Source of the DNA: Prolixibacteraceae bacterium | GTDB lineage: Bacteria; Bacteroidota; Bacteroidia; Bacteroidales; Prolixibacteraceae | Assembly (NCBI GenBank): GCA_009773765.1 | Contig: WTWZ01000029.1 | Location: 1 to 51,158 of the forward strand | DNA length: 51,158 nt | Reading direction: 5' to 3' | Part shown: in pieces, positions 34,085 to 43,500 of the stretch | Layout: each line of letters begins with the position of its first letter | Numbering within the stretch: the first letter of the stretch is position 1 | Program-made: the position numbers and the translations under genes | The notes under the pieces: generated by a model | The model's database searches: none | The model's input: the letters and a program-made list of their open reading frames with translations, nothing else | Told to the model about the DNA's origin: nothing

Positions 34085-35551
34085 ATGGGCCATCTTGAAA
34101 AATACTTCAACAAATTCAGAAAAAACATAGTTGGCATTGACCAGACATTCCAATCTCCTTACGGGAAACAACAGATTATTTATAGCGACTGGATTGCCAG
34201 CGGAAGGTTGTATGCCCCAATCGAAAATAAAATTACAAATACAATCGGGCCGTTTGTTGGCAACACCCACACCGAAACCAGCGAAACGGGAATCCGGATG
34301 ACACAGGCTTACCTGAAATCGCACCAGTTAATTAAGCAACATGTAAATGCCGGGCCAAACGATGTAATCATCACATCGGGTTCGGGAATGACAGATGTGA
34401 TAAATAAGTTTCAGCGCATTTTAGGGTTGAAATACTGCGGGAAAATAACACAAAAAGGATGCATAGCAGAGCGTGAAAGGCCGGTGGTTTTTATAACACA
34501 CATGGAACATCACTCTAATCAAACCCCGTGGTACGAAACCAATGCTGATGTTGTTGTGATTGACCCGGGTGAAGGATTGCTGGTTAGCCCGGAAAATCTG
34601 AAAAAAGCATTATTTGAATACGAAAGCCGCCCCTTTAAAATCGGGTCGTTTACTGCCTGTTCGAATGTAACCGGGGTACGTACACCTTTCCGCGAACTGG
34701 CCAAAATCATGCACGAACACGGCGGGGTTTGTTTTATCGATTTTGCAGCTTCGGCCCCATACGAAGAAATAAATATGCACCCTGCCGACCCACTGGAAAA
34801 ACTGGACGCAGTAATGTTTTCGCCCCATAAATTCCTGGGTGGCCCCGGCTCATCGGGCGTGTTGGTCTTTGATGCTTCGATGTACAAAAACGAAGTGCCC
34901 GACAATCCCGGCGGAGGCACGGTTGACTGGACCAACCCCTGGGGAAAATACAAATATGTTGACGATATTGAAACCCGCGAAGATGGCGGAACACCGGGAT
35001 TTTTGCAATCGATTAGAACTGCGTTATGTTTCGATTTAAAAAATCAGATGGGTATTGAAAACATGAAGCTACGCGAAAAAGAGTTGCTTAAACTTGCATT
35101 TAACGGGCTGGATAAAATCAAAGGCCTTCATATTTTAGCCGATAATATGCGCGACCGGCTGGGAATCATCTCATTTTATGTCGAAAATATTCATTACAAT
35201 CTTTTGGTGCAGATTTTAAACGACAAATATGGCATCCAAACCCGAGGTGGCTGCGCCTGTGCCGGAACTTACGGCCATTTTCTGCTCGAAGTTTCTTATG
35301 AAAAATCACAGGAAATAACCGATAAAATCAATCACGGCGATTTGTCGGAGAAACCCGGCTGGGTAAGGTGGTCGTTGCACCCCACAATGACAAACGGAGA
35401 AGTTGAAATAATGATTGATGCATTAAACGATATCATAAAAAATATTGAAATTTACAAAATGGATTACGAGCATGTTAAACGCTCAAATGTTTTCAGGCAT
35501 AAAAACCAAATCGACGAACCCACGTTTATGAAAGACTGGTTTACCGTTTAG
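34085..35551 (+). CDS. Class V aminotransferase (cysteine desulfurase-like PLP enzyme)
   Basis: A protein of 488 residues with the fold-type I aminotransferase class V pattern: YSDWIASGRLYAPIE at the start, SGSGMTDVINK, HMEHHSNQTPW, CSNVTGV, DFAASAPYEEI, and Lys249 (FSPHKFLGGPGSSG) for the pyridoxal-phosphate Schiff base. RGGCACAGTYG near the C-terminus resembles the cysteine-containing loop of desulfurases. It is longer than SufS, so the true substrate is uncertain. It stands alone; the region after it is the heptamer repeat. Confidence 0.85.
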   Translation: MGHLEKYFNKFRKNIVGIDQTFQSPYGKQQIIYSDWIASGRLYAPIENKITNTIGPFVGNTHTETSETGIRMTQAYLKSHQLIKQHVNAGPNDVIITSGSGMTDVINKFQRILGLKYCGKITQKGCIAERERPVVFITHMEHHSNQTPWYETNADVVVIDPGEGLLVSPENLKKALFEYESRPFKIGSFTACSNVTGVRTPFRELAKIMHEHGGVCFIDFAASAPYEEINMHPADPLEKLDAVMFSPHKFLGGPGSSGVLVFDASMYKNEVPDNPGGGTVDWTNPWGKYKYVDDIETREDGGTPGFLQSIRTALCFDLKNQMGIENMKLREKELLKLAFNGLDKIKGLHILADNMRDRLGIISFYVENIHYNLLVQILNDKYGIQTRGGCACAGTYGHFLLEVSYEKSQEITDKINHGDLSEKPGWVRWSLHPTMTNGEVEIMIDALNDIIKNIEIYKMDYEHVKRSNVFRHKNQIDEPTFMKDWFTV

Positions 35552-35678
35552 TTCAGAGTTTCGAGTTCAGAGTTTCGAGTATCAAGTATCGAGTATCAAG
35601 TATCGAGTATCAAGTATCGAGTATCGCAAGTATCAAGTATCAAGTATCAAGTATCAAGTATCAAGTATCAAGTATCAT
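35552..35678 (+). repeat. Degenerating 7/14-bp tandem repeat
   Basis: Starting at the aminotransferase stop, the sequence is built of 7-base units: twice (TTCAGAG TTTCGAG), three times (TATCAAG TATCGAG), one 9-base variant TATCGCAAG, then six exact TATCAAG and a partial TATCAT. The series shows a stepwise change from a 14-base to a 7-base unit, as expected from replication slippage. It ends 24 bases before the patatin-like gene, so copy number could alter its leader. Confidence 0.97.
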
Positions 35679-35702
35679 AGTGCAAAAAGTTACCTTTAGG
35701 TT

Positions 35703-36455
35703 ATGAAAAAGTATAAAACGGGTTTGGTTTTAAGCGGCGGCGGAACACGCGGTTTTGCACACCTGGGCGTAATTGCGGCGCTTTTCGATAAAGGGATAAA
35801 ACCCGACGTAATTTCGGGTACCAGTGCCGGAGCTATTGCAGGCGCTTTTATTGCCGCAGGTAAAAATCCGCACCAAATACTGGAAATTTTCAAAAAAAAA
35901 TCGTTTTTCAATTATACCAAACTCCAGATCCCGCGTGACGGATTAATGAAATTAGATGGATTGAAAGAGATTATCAAGAAAGAAATACCTGCAAAAAATA
36001 TTGAAGAGCTGGATATCCCTTTTTATGTGGCTATTTCGAACCTGAACACGGGAACTATCGAATACCGGAATTCCGGCCTTCTGGGAGAAACCGTGCTTGC
36101 TTCGTCGTCGATTCCCATTCTTTTTGCACCGGTAAAAATGGATGGAAACCTATTTGTTGACGGTGGTTTACTGGATAATATTCCGGTTGAACCAATCAAA
36201 TACGACTGCGAGCAAATAATCGTTTCCAACATCAGCCCGATTAATCCAACCGAAAAAATCAAAAATCTAATTGAAATTGTAACACGTACATTCTACATGA
36301 GTGTGAATGCCAACATGAAACAAGTGCAAAAATATGCTACACACTACATTGTACCTGAAGGGATTCACATGTACGAAATTTTAAGCCGCACCCATGCCGA
36401 CGAATTGTATGAGCTTGGATACAGTTCGACTATAACAGCACTGCAGCAAAACTAA
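35703..36455 (+). CDS. Patatin-like phospholipase
   Basis: A protein of 250 residues with the complete patatin active site: oxyanion loop SGGGTRGFAHLG (11-22), nucleophile Ser41 in GTSAGA, and Asp153 in the DGG motif (FVDGGLLDNIPVEP). It acts as a Ser-Asp dyad esterase on lipids. No signal peptide, no porin domain and no membrane helix, so cytoplasmic, unlike RssA-type surface proteins. Single gene between the tandem repeat and the potassium-efflux operon. Confidence 0.93.
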   Translation: MKKYKTGLVLSGGGTRGFAHLGVIAALFDKGIKPDVISGTSAGAIAGAFIAAGKNPHQILEIFKKKSFFNYTKLQIPRDGLMKLDGLKEIIKKEIPAKNIEELDIPFYVAISNLNTGTIEYRNSGLLGETVLASSSIPILFAPVKMDGNLFVDGGLLDNIPVEPIKYDCEQIIVSNISPINPTEKIKNLIEIVTRTFYMSVNANMKQVQKYATHYIVPEGIHMYEILSRTHADELYELGYSSTITALQQN

Positions 36456-36566
36456 TTGTTGCATTCAATAAAAATCTGTGAATGTGGCTGTTGCCCAAAT
36501 GGCCGGTTTGATTTTAACTTTTCGTCAGGTATTTGCCAACATGCAGACTGGTTGTTTAAAGTACTA

Positions 36567-36628
36567 AACCTGAATATTTTTCAGGTTAATCCGCTGCCAT
36601 AGCATATCATATAAAAATGTATTTTTAT
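36567..36628. promoter_or_regulatory. Two dyads upstream of the potassium-efflux operon
   Basis: AACCTGAA and TTCAGGTT (36567-36587) pair around TATTT, and ATAAAAAT and ATTTTTAT (36611-36628) pair around GT. Both lie within 90 bases before the kefG-like start. The first could be an operator or the terminator-like end of an upstream RNA; the second is AT-rich and overlaps the likely promoter. Confidence 0.35.
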
Positions 36629-36656
36629 GTCATCAAAAAATGGAGAGTAAACCTGA

Positions 36657-37244
36657 ATGAAAAAAATACTCATCATATTCGCGCATCCGGCCATCAATAA
36701 ATCGAGAATTCACAGGCGACTAACCGATTCGGTAAAAAACATGCCCGGAATTAGCCTGAATAATTTATACGAAAAGTACCCTGATTTTTACATCGACATC
36801 ATTCAGGAACAACAACTGCTGATTGAACATGATATTATAGTCTGGCAACATCCGTTTTACTGGTTCAGTGCACCTGCCATTTTAAAAGAGTGGTTCGACC
36901 TGGTTTTGCAACACGGTTTTGCGTACGGCGAAAAAGGCCACAGTTTGGAAGGAAAACAGGTTTTATCAGTAATATCAACGGGCGGAAATAATGACGTGTA
37001 TTCAAAGAAAGGCAGAAACCATTATACTATCAACGAGTTTTTGGTTCCATTCAAACAATCGGCCAGCCTGTGCCGGATGGAATATTTGCCACCGTATGTA
37101 ATTTTTGGTTCACACACCATCACTCCTGCTGAAATAGAGGTTCAAACATCAAAATACAAGAAAATGTTAACTTCCCTGCGCGATAATCAATGGGGCTGTT
37201 TACTATTGCAATCGGTTGAATATTTAAACGAGTTAACCAATTAA
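36657..37244 (+). CDS. NAD(P)H oxidoreductase, KefF/KefG-like ancillary protein
   Basis: A protein of 195 residues with a flavodoxin-like fold (KKILIIFAHPAINKSRIHRRL, IIVWQHPFYWFSAPAILKEWFDLVL, VISTGGN). These match quinone reductases of the KefF/KefG group that bind and activate glutathione-gated potassium antiporters. The start codon of the antiporter gene is two bases past its stop, which supports that role. Cytoplasmic; FMN binding is inferred from the family. Confidence 0.9.
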   Translation: MKKILIIFAHPAINKSRIHRRLTDSVKNMPGISLNNLYEKYPDFYIDIIQEQQLLIEHDIIVWQHPFYWFSAPAILKEWFDLVLQHGFAYGEKGHSLEGKQVLSVISTGGNNDVYSKKGRNHYTINEFLVPFKQSASLCRMEYLPPYVIFGSHTITPAEIEVQTSKYKKMLTSLRDNQWGCLLLQSVEYLNELTN

Positions 37245-37245
37245 A

Positions 37246-39171
37246 ATGTACAATCAGGATTTCTTCTTTCAGGCAATGATATATCTGACAGCGGCAGTTG
37301 TCATGGTACCGTTGGTTAAAAAGCTTGGCCTGGGCTCGGTTTTGGGATATCTTGCAGCCGGAATCATAATCGGCCCATCGGCTTTGGGATTGGTGGGTTT
37401 TGAAAATGGCAGGGTAATGCAGTTTGCCGAGTTCGGGGTTATACTGATGCTTTTTGTTATTGGGCTCGAACTTCAGCCCTCGCTGCTGTGGAAAATGAGA
37501 AGGACTATTTTCGGGCTGGGAAGTTTGCAGGTTTTTATTACCGTTATCGTAATTGGTGGAATTGCGCTGTTGTTAAATTTTAAAATCAACCGTGCCGTTG
37601 CTATTGGGCTGATATTCGCACTTTCATCAACGGCAATAATACTGCAAACCCTTACCGAAAAGGGACTGCTACAAAATAATGCCGGGCGATCAGCTTTTCT
37701 TGTTACTCTTTTTCAGGATATTATGGTGGTGCCAATGCTTGCCATCATTCCACTGTTAGCTTCTTTTGACGGGAAATCAACCATAGCCGGTACAACTTTA
37801 AACAGAATTACCACAAATATCGAACTCGATGGATGGCTGCACCTGCTTTTTATAATTGCAGTAATTGCCCTAATCATTTTTGGGGGAAGGTTCATTTCAA
37901 GATATTTCTTCAGGTTAATTGCCGAAACCGGGATGCACGAGGTATTTACAGCAATGGCATTGTTAATGATAATTGGAATTGCCCTTGCAATGCATGAGAT
38001 AGGCCTTTCACCGGCACTCGGGACATTCCTGGCTGGTGTTGTTTTGGCCGACAATGAGTACAGGCACGAACTTGAAACAACCATTAATCCGTTTAAAGGA
38101 CTGTTGATTGGCCTGTTTTTCATTTCAGTGGGCGCCAGTATCAATATTGCCCTATTCCTGCAAAAACCATTAATGATTCTCGGATTTGTGTTGTTGCTTA
38201 CTTTGGTTAAATTCATTGTCCTGTTTATTCTTGCCCGTTATTTCAGGCTCCGGAAAGGCCACGATTATTTGTTTGCCTTTTTACTTGCACCTTCAAGCGA
38301 ATTTGCCTTTGTGCTTATTTCCTTTTCGAAACAAAACCAGCTTTTCGACGAACCCACAGCCGGATTAATGCTTCTGATGGTAACACTTTCGATGGCCATT
38401 TCGCCACTGCTTTTAATTTTTAATGAAAAGGCCCTTTCACCCATTATGACCAGAAAACAAAACAAAACAGAATTTGATTTAGTTGAAAGTTCTGACAATC
38501 CGGTTATAATTGCAGGTTTCGGCCGTTTTGGCCTGGTTATAGGCCGTTTGCTCCTTGCCAATAATTACAAGGTAACTATTATCGACAGCAATCCTGCCAA
38601 TGTTGAAATTCTGCGAAAATTTGGGTTCAAACTGTTTTACGGCGATGTTACACGGCCACAGGTAATTGAACAAGCCGGAATAAAACATGCGAAACTGGTG
38701 ATCCTGAGCATGGCCGAATACGATGAAGCATTGCAAGTAGCCGATTACCTGAAGAAAAACTATCCGTATGTGAAAATTCTGGCGCGAGCAAAAGACATTT
38801 ACCATGCCTTCGAGTTTTTCAAACGCAATGTAAATATTGTACAGCAGGAGGTATTCGATTCGGCTGCCGGGTTGGGCGAAAAAGCGCTGGTTCAGCTTGG
38901 ATTTTCAAGATACGAAGCTTACCGCGCCACCCGCACTTTTAAACATCACGAAAAACAGGTTTTGCTCGATTTATACGCCCTTTGGAAAGAAGACGAAAGC
39001 CGTTTCATACAGGAAACAAGGCGTTTCTCGGAACAACTTTCAGAAATACTCCAGGCTGAAAAGGATTATCTGATTCATGAAACAGATTACGCCTGGAATG
39101 CAAATTCAATCCGGGAGGAAGCTGAATTGGAAAAAACTTCAAAAAAAACAAAGACAAAACCAAAGAAATAG
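37246..39171 (+). CDS. KefB/KefC-like cation:proton antiporter (CPA2)
   Basis: A protein of 641 residues. The first 390 residues have about twelve membrane helices with the CPA2 pattern (GYLAAGIIIGPSALG, FVIGLELQPSLLW, SSTAIILQTLTEKG, FQDIMVVPMLAI). Residues about 420-540 are a TrkA_N domain (VIIAGFGRFGLVIGRLL). A basic helical tail ends KKTKTKPKK. With the upstream KefF/G-like protein it should export K+ in exchange for H+ under electrophile or acid stress. Whether it is glutathione-gated, as in E. coli, cannot be seen. Confidence 0.93.
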   Translation: MYNQDFFFQAMIYLTAAVVMVPLVKKLGLGSVLGYLAAGIIIGPSALGLVGFENGRVMQFAEFGVILMLFVIGLELQPSLLWKMRRTIFGLGSLQVFITVIVIGGIALLLNFKINRAVAIGLIFALSSTAIILQTLTEKGLLQNNAGRSAFLVTLFQDIMVVPMLAIIPLLASFDGKSTIAGTTLNRITTNIELDGWLHLLFIIAVIALIIFGGRFISRYFFRLIAETGMHEVFTAMALLMIIGIALAMHEIGLSPALGTFLAGVVLADNEYRHELETTINPFKGLLIGLFFISVGASINIALFLQKPLMILGFVLLLTLVKFIVLFILARYFRLRKGHDYLFAFLLAPSSEFAFVLISFSKQNQLFDEPTAGLMLLMVTLSMAISPLLLIFNEKALSPIMTRKQNKTEFDLVESSDNPVIIAGFGRFGLVIGRLLLANNYKVTIIDSNPANVEILRKFGFKLFYGDVTRPQVIEQAGIKHAKLVILSMAEYDEALQVADYLKKNYPYVKILARAKDIYHAFEFFKRNVNIVQQEVFDSAAGLGEKALVQLGFSRYEAYRATRTFKHHEKQVLLDLYALWKEDESRFIQETRRFSEQLSEILQAEKDYLIHETDYAWNANSIREEAELEKTSKKTKTKPKK

Positions 39172-39221
39172 CTTGGATTTAGACTTTATCTAAATTGCCG
39201 AATTTTGATTAAAAGTGAATT

Positions 39222-39701
39222 TTGGCACTTTCAGATTCACATAAAAACCTAAATTTGCAAACTGAAAATAGCAAAAATGACTGTATTTTGAATTCAGACA
39301 TCAAACATATTGGTTTTGTAACAGAAATAAGAGGTTCATCGCTGATCGTAAATATCGTCAATCAATCAGCCTGTTCCACTTGTCATGCACAGGGCGCCTG
39401 CACAGTTGCCGATTTTCAGGACAAGGAAATCGAAATACAAAATTTCAGTAAAACTTATTCACCAGGACAGCAAGTAACTGTGATTTTACGGCAAACACTG
39501 GGTTTTGCCGCAGTAACGTGGAGTTACATTGTTCCTTTTATTCTTGTTTTTTTGACCTTAATTATTGCTGTTTCGGTATTAAAAAACGAACTGATTGGCG
39601 GGTTACTGGCCCTGGCCATTTTAATACCATATTATACAACACTTTGGGTTTTTCGCCATTTATTAAAAAAAGTTTTCAAATTCGAAGTTGAAGAAAATTA
39701 A
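39222..39701 (+). CDS. rseC: RseC/SoxR-reducing system protein of the Rnf operon
   Basis: A protein of up to 159 residues with a soluble N-terminal part (GFVTEIRGSSLIVNIVNQSACSTCHAQGACTV with cysteines CSTCHAQGAC) and two membrane helices (about 90-140). RseC-family proteins sit with the Rnf complex. The start TTG at 39222 is the first possible codon after an in-frame stop, but the homologous core begins only near HIGFV, so the true start may be later. It is seven bases before rnfB. Confidence 0.85.
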   Translation: MALSDSHKNLNLQTENSKNDCILNSDIKHIGFVTEIRGSSLIVNIVNQSACSTCHAQGACTVADFQDKEIEIQNFSKTYSPGQQVTVILRQTLGFAAVTWSYIVPFILVFLTLIIAVSVLKNELIGGLLALAILIPYYTTLWVFRHLLKKVFKFEVEEN

Positions 39702-39707
39702 TTATTT

Positions 39708-40571
39708 ATGAGCCTTACCGTAATTTATACCATTGCCACACTTAGTGTAATCGGGACATCGGCAGCGGTTATCCTTTATTTTGTTGCCCAAAAGTTTAAG
39801 GTTTACGAAGATCCGCGTATCGACGAAACTGAAAAAGCGCTTCCCGGCGCCAATTGCGGGGGATGCGGGTTTGCCGGCTGCCGTGCTTTTGCCGAGGCCT
39901 GCGTAAAAGCCGATAGTTTATCGGATTTAAACTGCCCTGTTGGCGGAAACGAAACCATGGGCAGCGTGGCCGGTATTTTAGGTTTCGAAGCTCATAAAAA
40001 AGACCCGCGCGTGGCTTTTATCCGTTGTAACGGTACCTGCAACCACCGGCCAAAAACCAGTAATTTCGACGGGGCATCAACCTGCGCCATTGCAGCATCG
40101 GTTTACAGCGGCGAAACCGATTGCCAATGGGGTTGCGTAAGTTACGGCGACTGCTATTATTCGTGCAAGTTTGACGCCATCGACATCCGCGCAGGAATAG
40201 GTGTTCCGCTGATTCTCGACGATAAATGCGTGGCCTGCGGCGCTTGCGTGGAAGCCTGCCCGAAAAACCTGATTGAACTGCGCAAACAGTTTCCCAAAAT
40301 CCGAAAAGTGGTTGTGGCCTGCAGAAATGAAGACAAGGGAGGAGTTGCCCGAAAAGCTTGCAGCGTGGCCTGCATCGGTTGCGGAAAATGCGAAAAGGAA
40401 TGTAAGTTCGACGCCATTACCATAGCAAATAACCTGGCATTCATCGACTCCGACAAATGTAAACTGTGCCGCAAATGCGTGCCGGTTTGCCCCACAAATG
40501 CCATTATCGAGGAAGGTTTCCCTCCTCGGAAAATAGTTACAGAAGAAAAACAAGAGTGTAGCACAACTTAA
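39708..40571 (+). CDS. rnfB: Electron transport complex subunit RnfB
   Basis: A protein of 287 residues. An N-terminal membrane helix (LTVIYTIATLSVIGTSAAVILYFVA) is followed by the 4Fe-4S domain with GANCGGCGFAGCRAF, and then ferredoxin-type clusters: CVACGACVEACP, CIGCGKCEKECKF and CKLCRKCVPVCP. It takes electrons from reduced ferredoxin and passes them to RnfC/the membrane flavins. The Bacteroidota layout, with extra cysteines in the middle (CAIAASVYSGETDCQWGC), is seen. Operon with rnfC (10 bases apart). Confidence 0.96.
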   Translation: MSLTVIYTIATLSVIGTSAAVILYFVAQKFKVYEDPRIDETEKALPGANCGGCGFAGCRAFAEACVKADSLSDLNCPVGGNETMGSVAGILGFEAHKKDPRVAFIRCNGTCNHRPKTSNFDGASTCAIAASVYSGETDCQWGCVSYGDCYYSCKFDAIDIRAGIGVPLILDDKCVACGACVEACPKNLIELRKQFPKIRKVVVACRNEDKGGVARKACSVACIGCGKCEKECKFDAITIANNLAFIDSDKCKLCRKCVPVCPTNAIIEEGFPPRKIVTEEKQECSTT

Positions 40572-40581
40572 TAAACCAGGA

Positions 40582-41913
40582 ATGTTAAAAACGTTCAAAG
40601 TTGGTGGTGTACATCCACCCGAAAACAAACTTTCAGCAGATAAAAAAATTGAAGTATTGCCCATTCCCAAAACGGTGTTTATCCCTGTTGTACAACACAT
40701 TGGAGCACCTTCAACTGCGGTTGTCAACAAGGGCGATGTGGTTAAAACCGGCCAGATAATTGCCAAAAGCAGCGGTTTTGTATCTACCAATATCCATTCA
40801 TCGGTTTCAGGAAAAGTTAAGAAAATTGACCTTTCGCCCGACAGCTCCGGATACCCGAAACTGGGAATTTTTATTGATGTTGAAGGCGACCATTGGATGG
40901 AAGAAATCAACCGCTCTGAAGAATTGGTAAAAGAATTTGACCTGGACGGGCCACAAATTGTACAGAAAATTCAGGAGTCCGGAATTGTTGGAATGGGTGG
41001 GGCTACATTCCCATCCCACGTAAAACTGGTTCCGCCTAAAGGAATGAAAGCCGAAATACTGCTGATTAACGGTGTTGAATGTGAACCGTACCTAACTTCC
41101 GATCACCGGCTGATGATGGAAAAAGCAGATGAAATACTGGTTGGGACCCAACTGCTGATGAAAGCCATGAATGTTGAAAAGGCTGCCATTGGTATTGAAA
41201 ACAACAAGCCTGGCGCTATTCAGTTACTTACCGGTAAAGCAAAACATTACAAGGGAATCAGCGTGGTTGCACTCAAAGATAAATATCCGCAGGGCGGTGA
41301 AAAACAATTAATAAAAGCTGTTACCGGCCGCGAAGTACCCTCGGGCGGGTTGCCCATTGCAGTTGGAGCGGTGGTGAGCAATGTGGGTACTGTATTTGCC
41401 GTTTACGAAGCCATTCAGAAAAACAAACCGCTTTTTGAAAGGGTGGTTACTGTAACCGGAAAGGAGGTTAAAAATCCGTCGAATTTTAAAGTCAGGATTG
41501 GCACGGCAACTTCGGAATTAATTGAGGCAGCCGGCGGATTGCCTGAAAATACAGGAAAAATAATCAGCGGCGGCCCAATGATGGGACGCGCCATTATTTC
41601 GCCAGATGTTCCGGTTACCAAGGGAACTTCGGGAATACTGATTATTCCGGAAACTGAAGCCAAACGCAAACCTTACAGGGAATGTATCCGCTGTTCGCGT
41701 TGTGTATCGGTTTGCCCCATGGGACTGGAACCTTTCCTGCTGATGACTTTGGGGCAAAAACAGATTTTCGACCGCGCCGAAAACGAACGGATAATGAATT
41801 GTATTGAATGTGGTTCGTGCAGTTACACCTGTCCGTCATATCGGCCGATACTTGATTACATCAGGTTTGGCAAAGCGAAGGTTGGTGCAATAATACGGAC
41901 AAGAAAAAAATAG
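40582..41913 (+). CDS. rnfC: Electron transport complex subunit RnfC
   Basis: A protein of 443 residues. The N-terminal part resembles a barrel-sandwich hybrid domain (HIGAPSTAVVNKGDVVKTGQIIA), the middle holds the FMN/NADH site (GGATFPSHVKLVPP, NGVECEPYLTSDHRLM), followed by SLBB and two 4Fe-4S clusters (CIRCSRCVSVCP, CIECGSCSYTCP). It is the NAD(H)-reacting peripheral subunit. Length matches other short RnfC proteins without the long Ala/Pro tail. Six bases before rnfD. Confidence 0.96.
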   Translation: MLKTFKVGGVHPPENKLSADKKIEVLPIPKTVFIPVVQHIGAPSTAVVNKGDVVKTGQIIAKSSGFVSTNIHSSVSGKVKKIDLSPDSSGYPKLGIFIDVEGDHWMEEINRSEELVKEFDLDGPQIVQKIQESGIVGMGGATFPSHVKLVPPKGMKAEILLINGVECEPYLTSDHRLMMEKADEILVGTQLLMKAMNVEKAAIGIENNKPGAIQLLTGKAKHYKGISVVALKDKYPQGGEKQLIKAVTGREVPSGGLPIAVGAVVSNVGTVFAVYEAIQKNKPLFERVVTVTGKEVKNPSNFKVRIGTATSELIEAAGGLPENTGKIISGGPMMGRAIISPDVPVTKGTSGILIIPETEAKRKPYRECIRCSRCVSVCPMGLEPFLLMTLGQKQIFDRAENERIMNCIECGSCSYTCPSYRPILDYIRFGKAKVGAIIRTRKK

Positions 41914-41919
41914 ATTAGA

Positions 41920-42921
41920 ATGAGCAATTTATTAACCATTTCACCATCGCCTCACATCCACTCGGGCGATTCGGCACGAAAAATTATGTTCCGTGTGGTA
42001 TATGCCCTGATTCCGGCGTTGCTTTGGTCGGTTTTTGTTTTTGGGCCCGATGCGCTGCGCGTAACGCTGATTGCGGTGGTTGCCTGCCTGGCTTTCGAAT
42101 ATGTGATTCAGAAATACCTGATGAAAATAAAGCCAGTGATAACCGATGGCTCAGCTCTGGTTACGGGGATATTACTCGCGTTTAATATGCCTGCAAATTT
42201 ACCCTGGTGGATTATTGTAATTGGCGCCCTGGCCTCCATTGGAATCGGTAAATTATCGTTTGGCGGACTTGGAAGCAACATTTTTAACCCGGCGCTGGTT
42301 GGCCGCGCTTTCCTGCTTATTTCATTCCCGGTGCAAATGACATCGTGGCCGGTAAACAACCGCAGCGGGATTGATGCCGTAACTTCTGCTACGCCCCTGG
42401 GGATAATAAAAGAAGGAATTGCGAATGGAACTCCAGTTTCAGAAATATTGAAAAGTTTGCCATCCACAGTGGAGATGCTATTTGGCGAAAATGGCGGTTC
42501 GCTGGGTGAAATTTCAGCCATATTATTAATACTTGGCGGGTTGTACATGCTTTTTACCAAAGTAATTACCTGGCATATTCCGGTATCGATAATAGTAACA
42601 GTGGGTATAGTTGCCAGCGCTTTCTGGCTGGTAAATCCTGAAGTGTACATCAGCCCGGCTTACCATTTACTTACCGGGGGGTTGATGCTGGGCGCCATTT
42701 TTATGGCAACCGATATGGTTACATCGCCTATGAACCCGAAAGCACAAATGATTTACGGCGTTGGAATCGGGCTGATAACCATCAGCATACGGCTCTTTGG
42801 AGCTTATCCGGAAGGGATTTCGTTTGCCATTTTAATTATGAACGCAGTGGTTCCTCTGCTCAACAGGTACATAAAGCCCAAACGTTTTGGCGAAATAAAA
42901 AAACAACCCATTAAAGCATAA
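41920..42921 (+). CDS. rnfD: Electron transport complex subunit RnfD
   Basis: An integral membrane protein of 333 residues with about nine helices. SATPLG around Thr158 (DAVTSATPLG) matches the site where FMN is covalently bound via phosphodiester to Thr. GLGSNIFNPALVGRAF and MATDMVTSPM are family signatures. With RnfE and RnfA it forms the membrane path for Na+ or H+ movement coupled to ferredoxin oxidation. Confidence 0.96.
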   Translation: MSNLLTISPSPHIHSGDSARKIMFRVVYALIPALLWSVFVFGPDALRVTLIAVVACLAFEYVIQKYLMKIKPVITDGSALVTGILLAFNMPANLPWWIIVIGALASIGIGKLSFGGLGSNIFNPALVGRAFLLISFPVQMTSWPVNNRSGIDAVTSATPLGIIKEGIANGTPVSEILKSLPSTVEMLFGENGGSLGEISAILLILGGLYMLFTKVITWHIPVSIIVTVGIVASAFWLVNPEVYISPAYHLLTGGLMLGAIFMATDMVTSPMNPKAQMIYGVGIGLITISIRLFGAYPEGISFAILIMNAVVPLLNRYIKPKRFGEIKKQPIKA

Positions 42922-42924
42922 GTT

Positions 42925-43500
42925 ATGGGGAAAAGAGAATCAAGCTTTAAAAATATGGCGATGGCATTATTCGTCATTACTGCAGTTGCCGGATTGGTAT
43001 TGGCAGTTGTATATTCTGTTACAAAAGAACCTATTCTGGCTTCACAAAAGGCTAAGATCAACAACGCCATTAAAATGGTTATTCCCGAGTTTGAATCGGT
43101 TAAGGACACAACGGTTTGGCCCAAAACAGGAAAGGACAGCGTCAGGATCCATGCGTTACTAAAGGGGGCAGAAAGCGCCGGATACGCCATTGAAACATAC
43201 ACCGACAATGGGTTCAGCGGCCGGTTTACCCTAATGGTGGGTTTTTTTCCAGATGGATCAATTAGCAATATCGAAGTTCTTGAGCACAAAGAAACTCCGG
43301 GGCTGGGAACTAAAATGGCGCTTCCTGCTTTTAAAGGCCAGTTTAAAGGATTAAAAATATCTGATTTGCCGGGAGAAGAGCTTAAAATTAAAAATGATGG
43401 TGGAACAGTTGATGCGATTACTGCCGCCACCATTAGCAGCCGTGGTTTTTGCGATGCCGTAAACCGGGCCTATTCAACTTTTAAAAAAGAAAAAAAATGA
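42925..43500 (+). CDS. rnfG: Electron transport complex subunit RnfG
   Basis: A protein of 191 residues: one N-terminal membrane helix (FKNMAMALFVITAVAGLVLAVVYSV), then a periplasmic FMN_bind domain. The covalent FMN motif TVDAITAATISS holds Thr169. GFSGRFTLMVGFFPDGSISNIEVLEHKETPGLG is the usual start of the domain. Its last codon overlaps the rnfE start (ATGA). Confidence 0.95.
   Translation: MGKRESSFKNMAMALFVITAVAGLVLAVVYSVTKEPILASQKAKINNAIKMVIPEFESVKDTTVWPKTGKDSVRIHALLKGAESAGYAIETYTDNGFSGRFTLMVGFFPDGSISNIEVLEHKETPGLGTKMALPAFKGQFKGLKISDLPGEELKIKNDGGTVDAITAATISSRGFCDAVNRAYSTFKKEKK

Noticed and set aside
35552-35678. CRISPR array
   Set aside because: Units are only 7 bases, contiguous and without unique spacers; it is a simple tandem repeat.
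40077-40910. Large minus-strand frame of 277 codons across rnfB and rnfC
   Set aside because: Both Rnf genes on the plus strand are certain; the antisense frame has no domain and results from codon bias.
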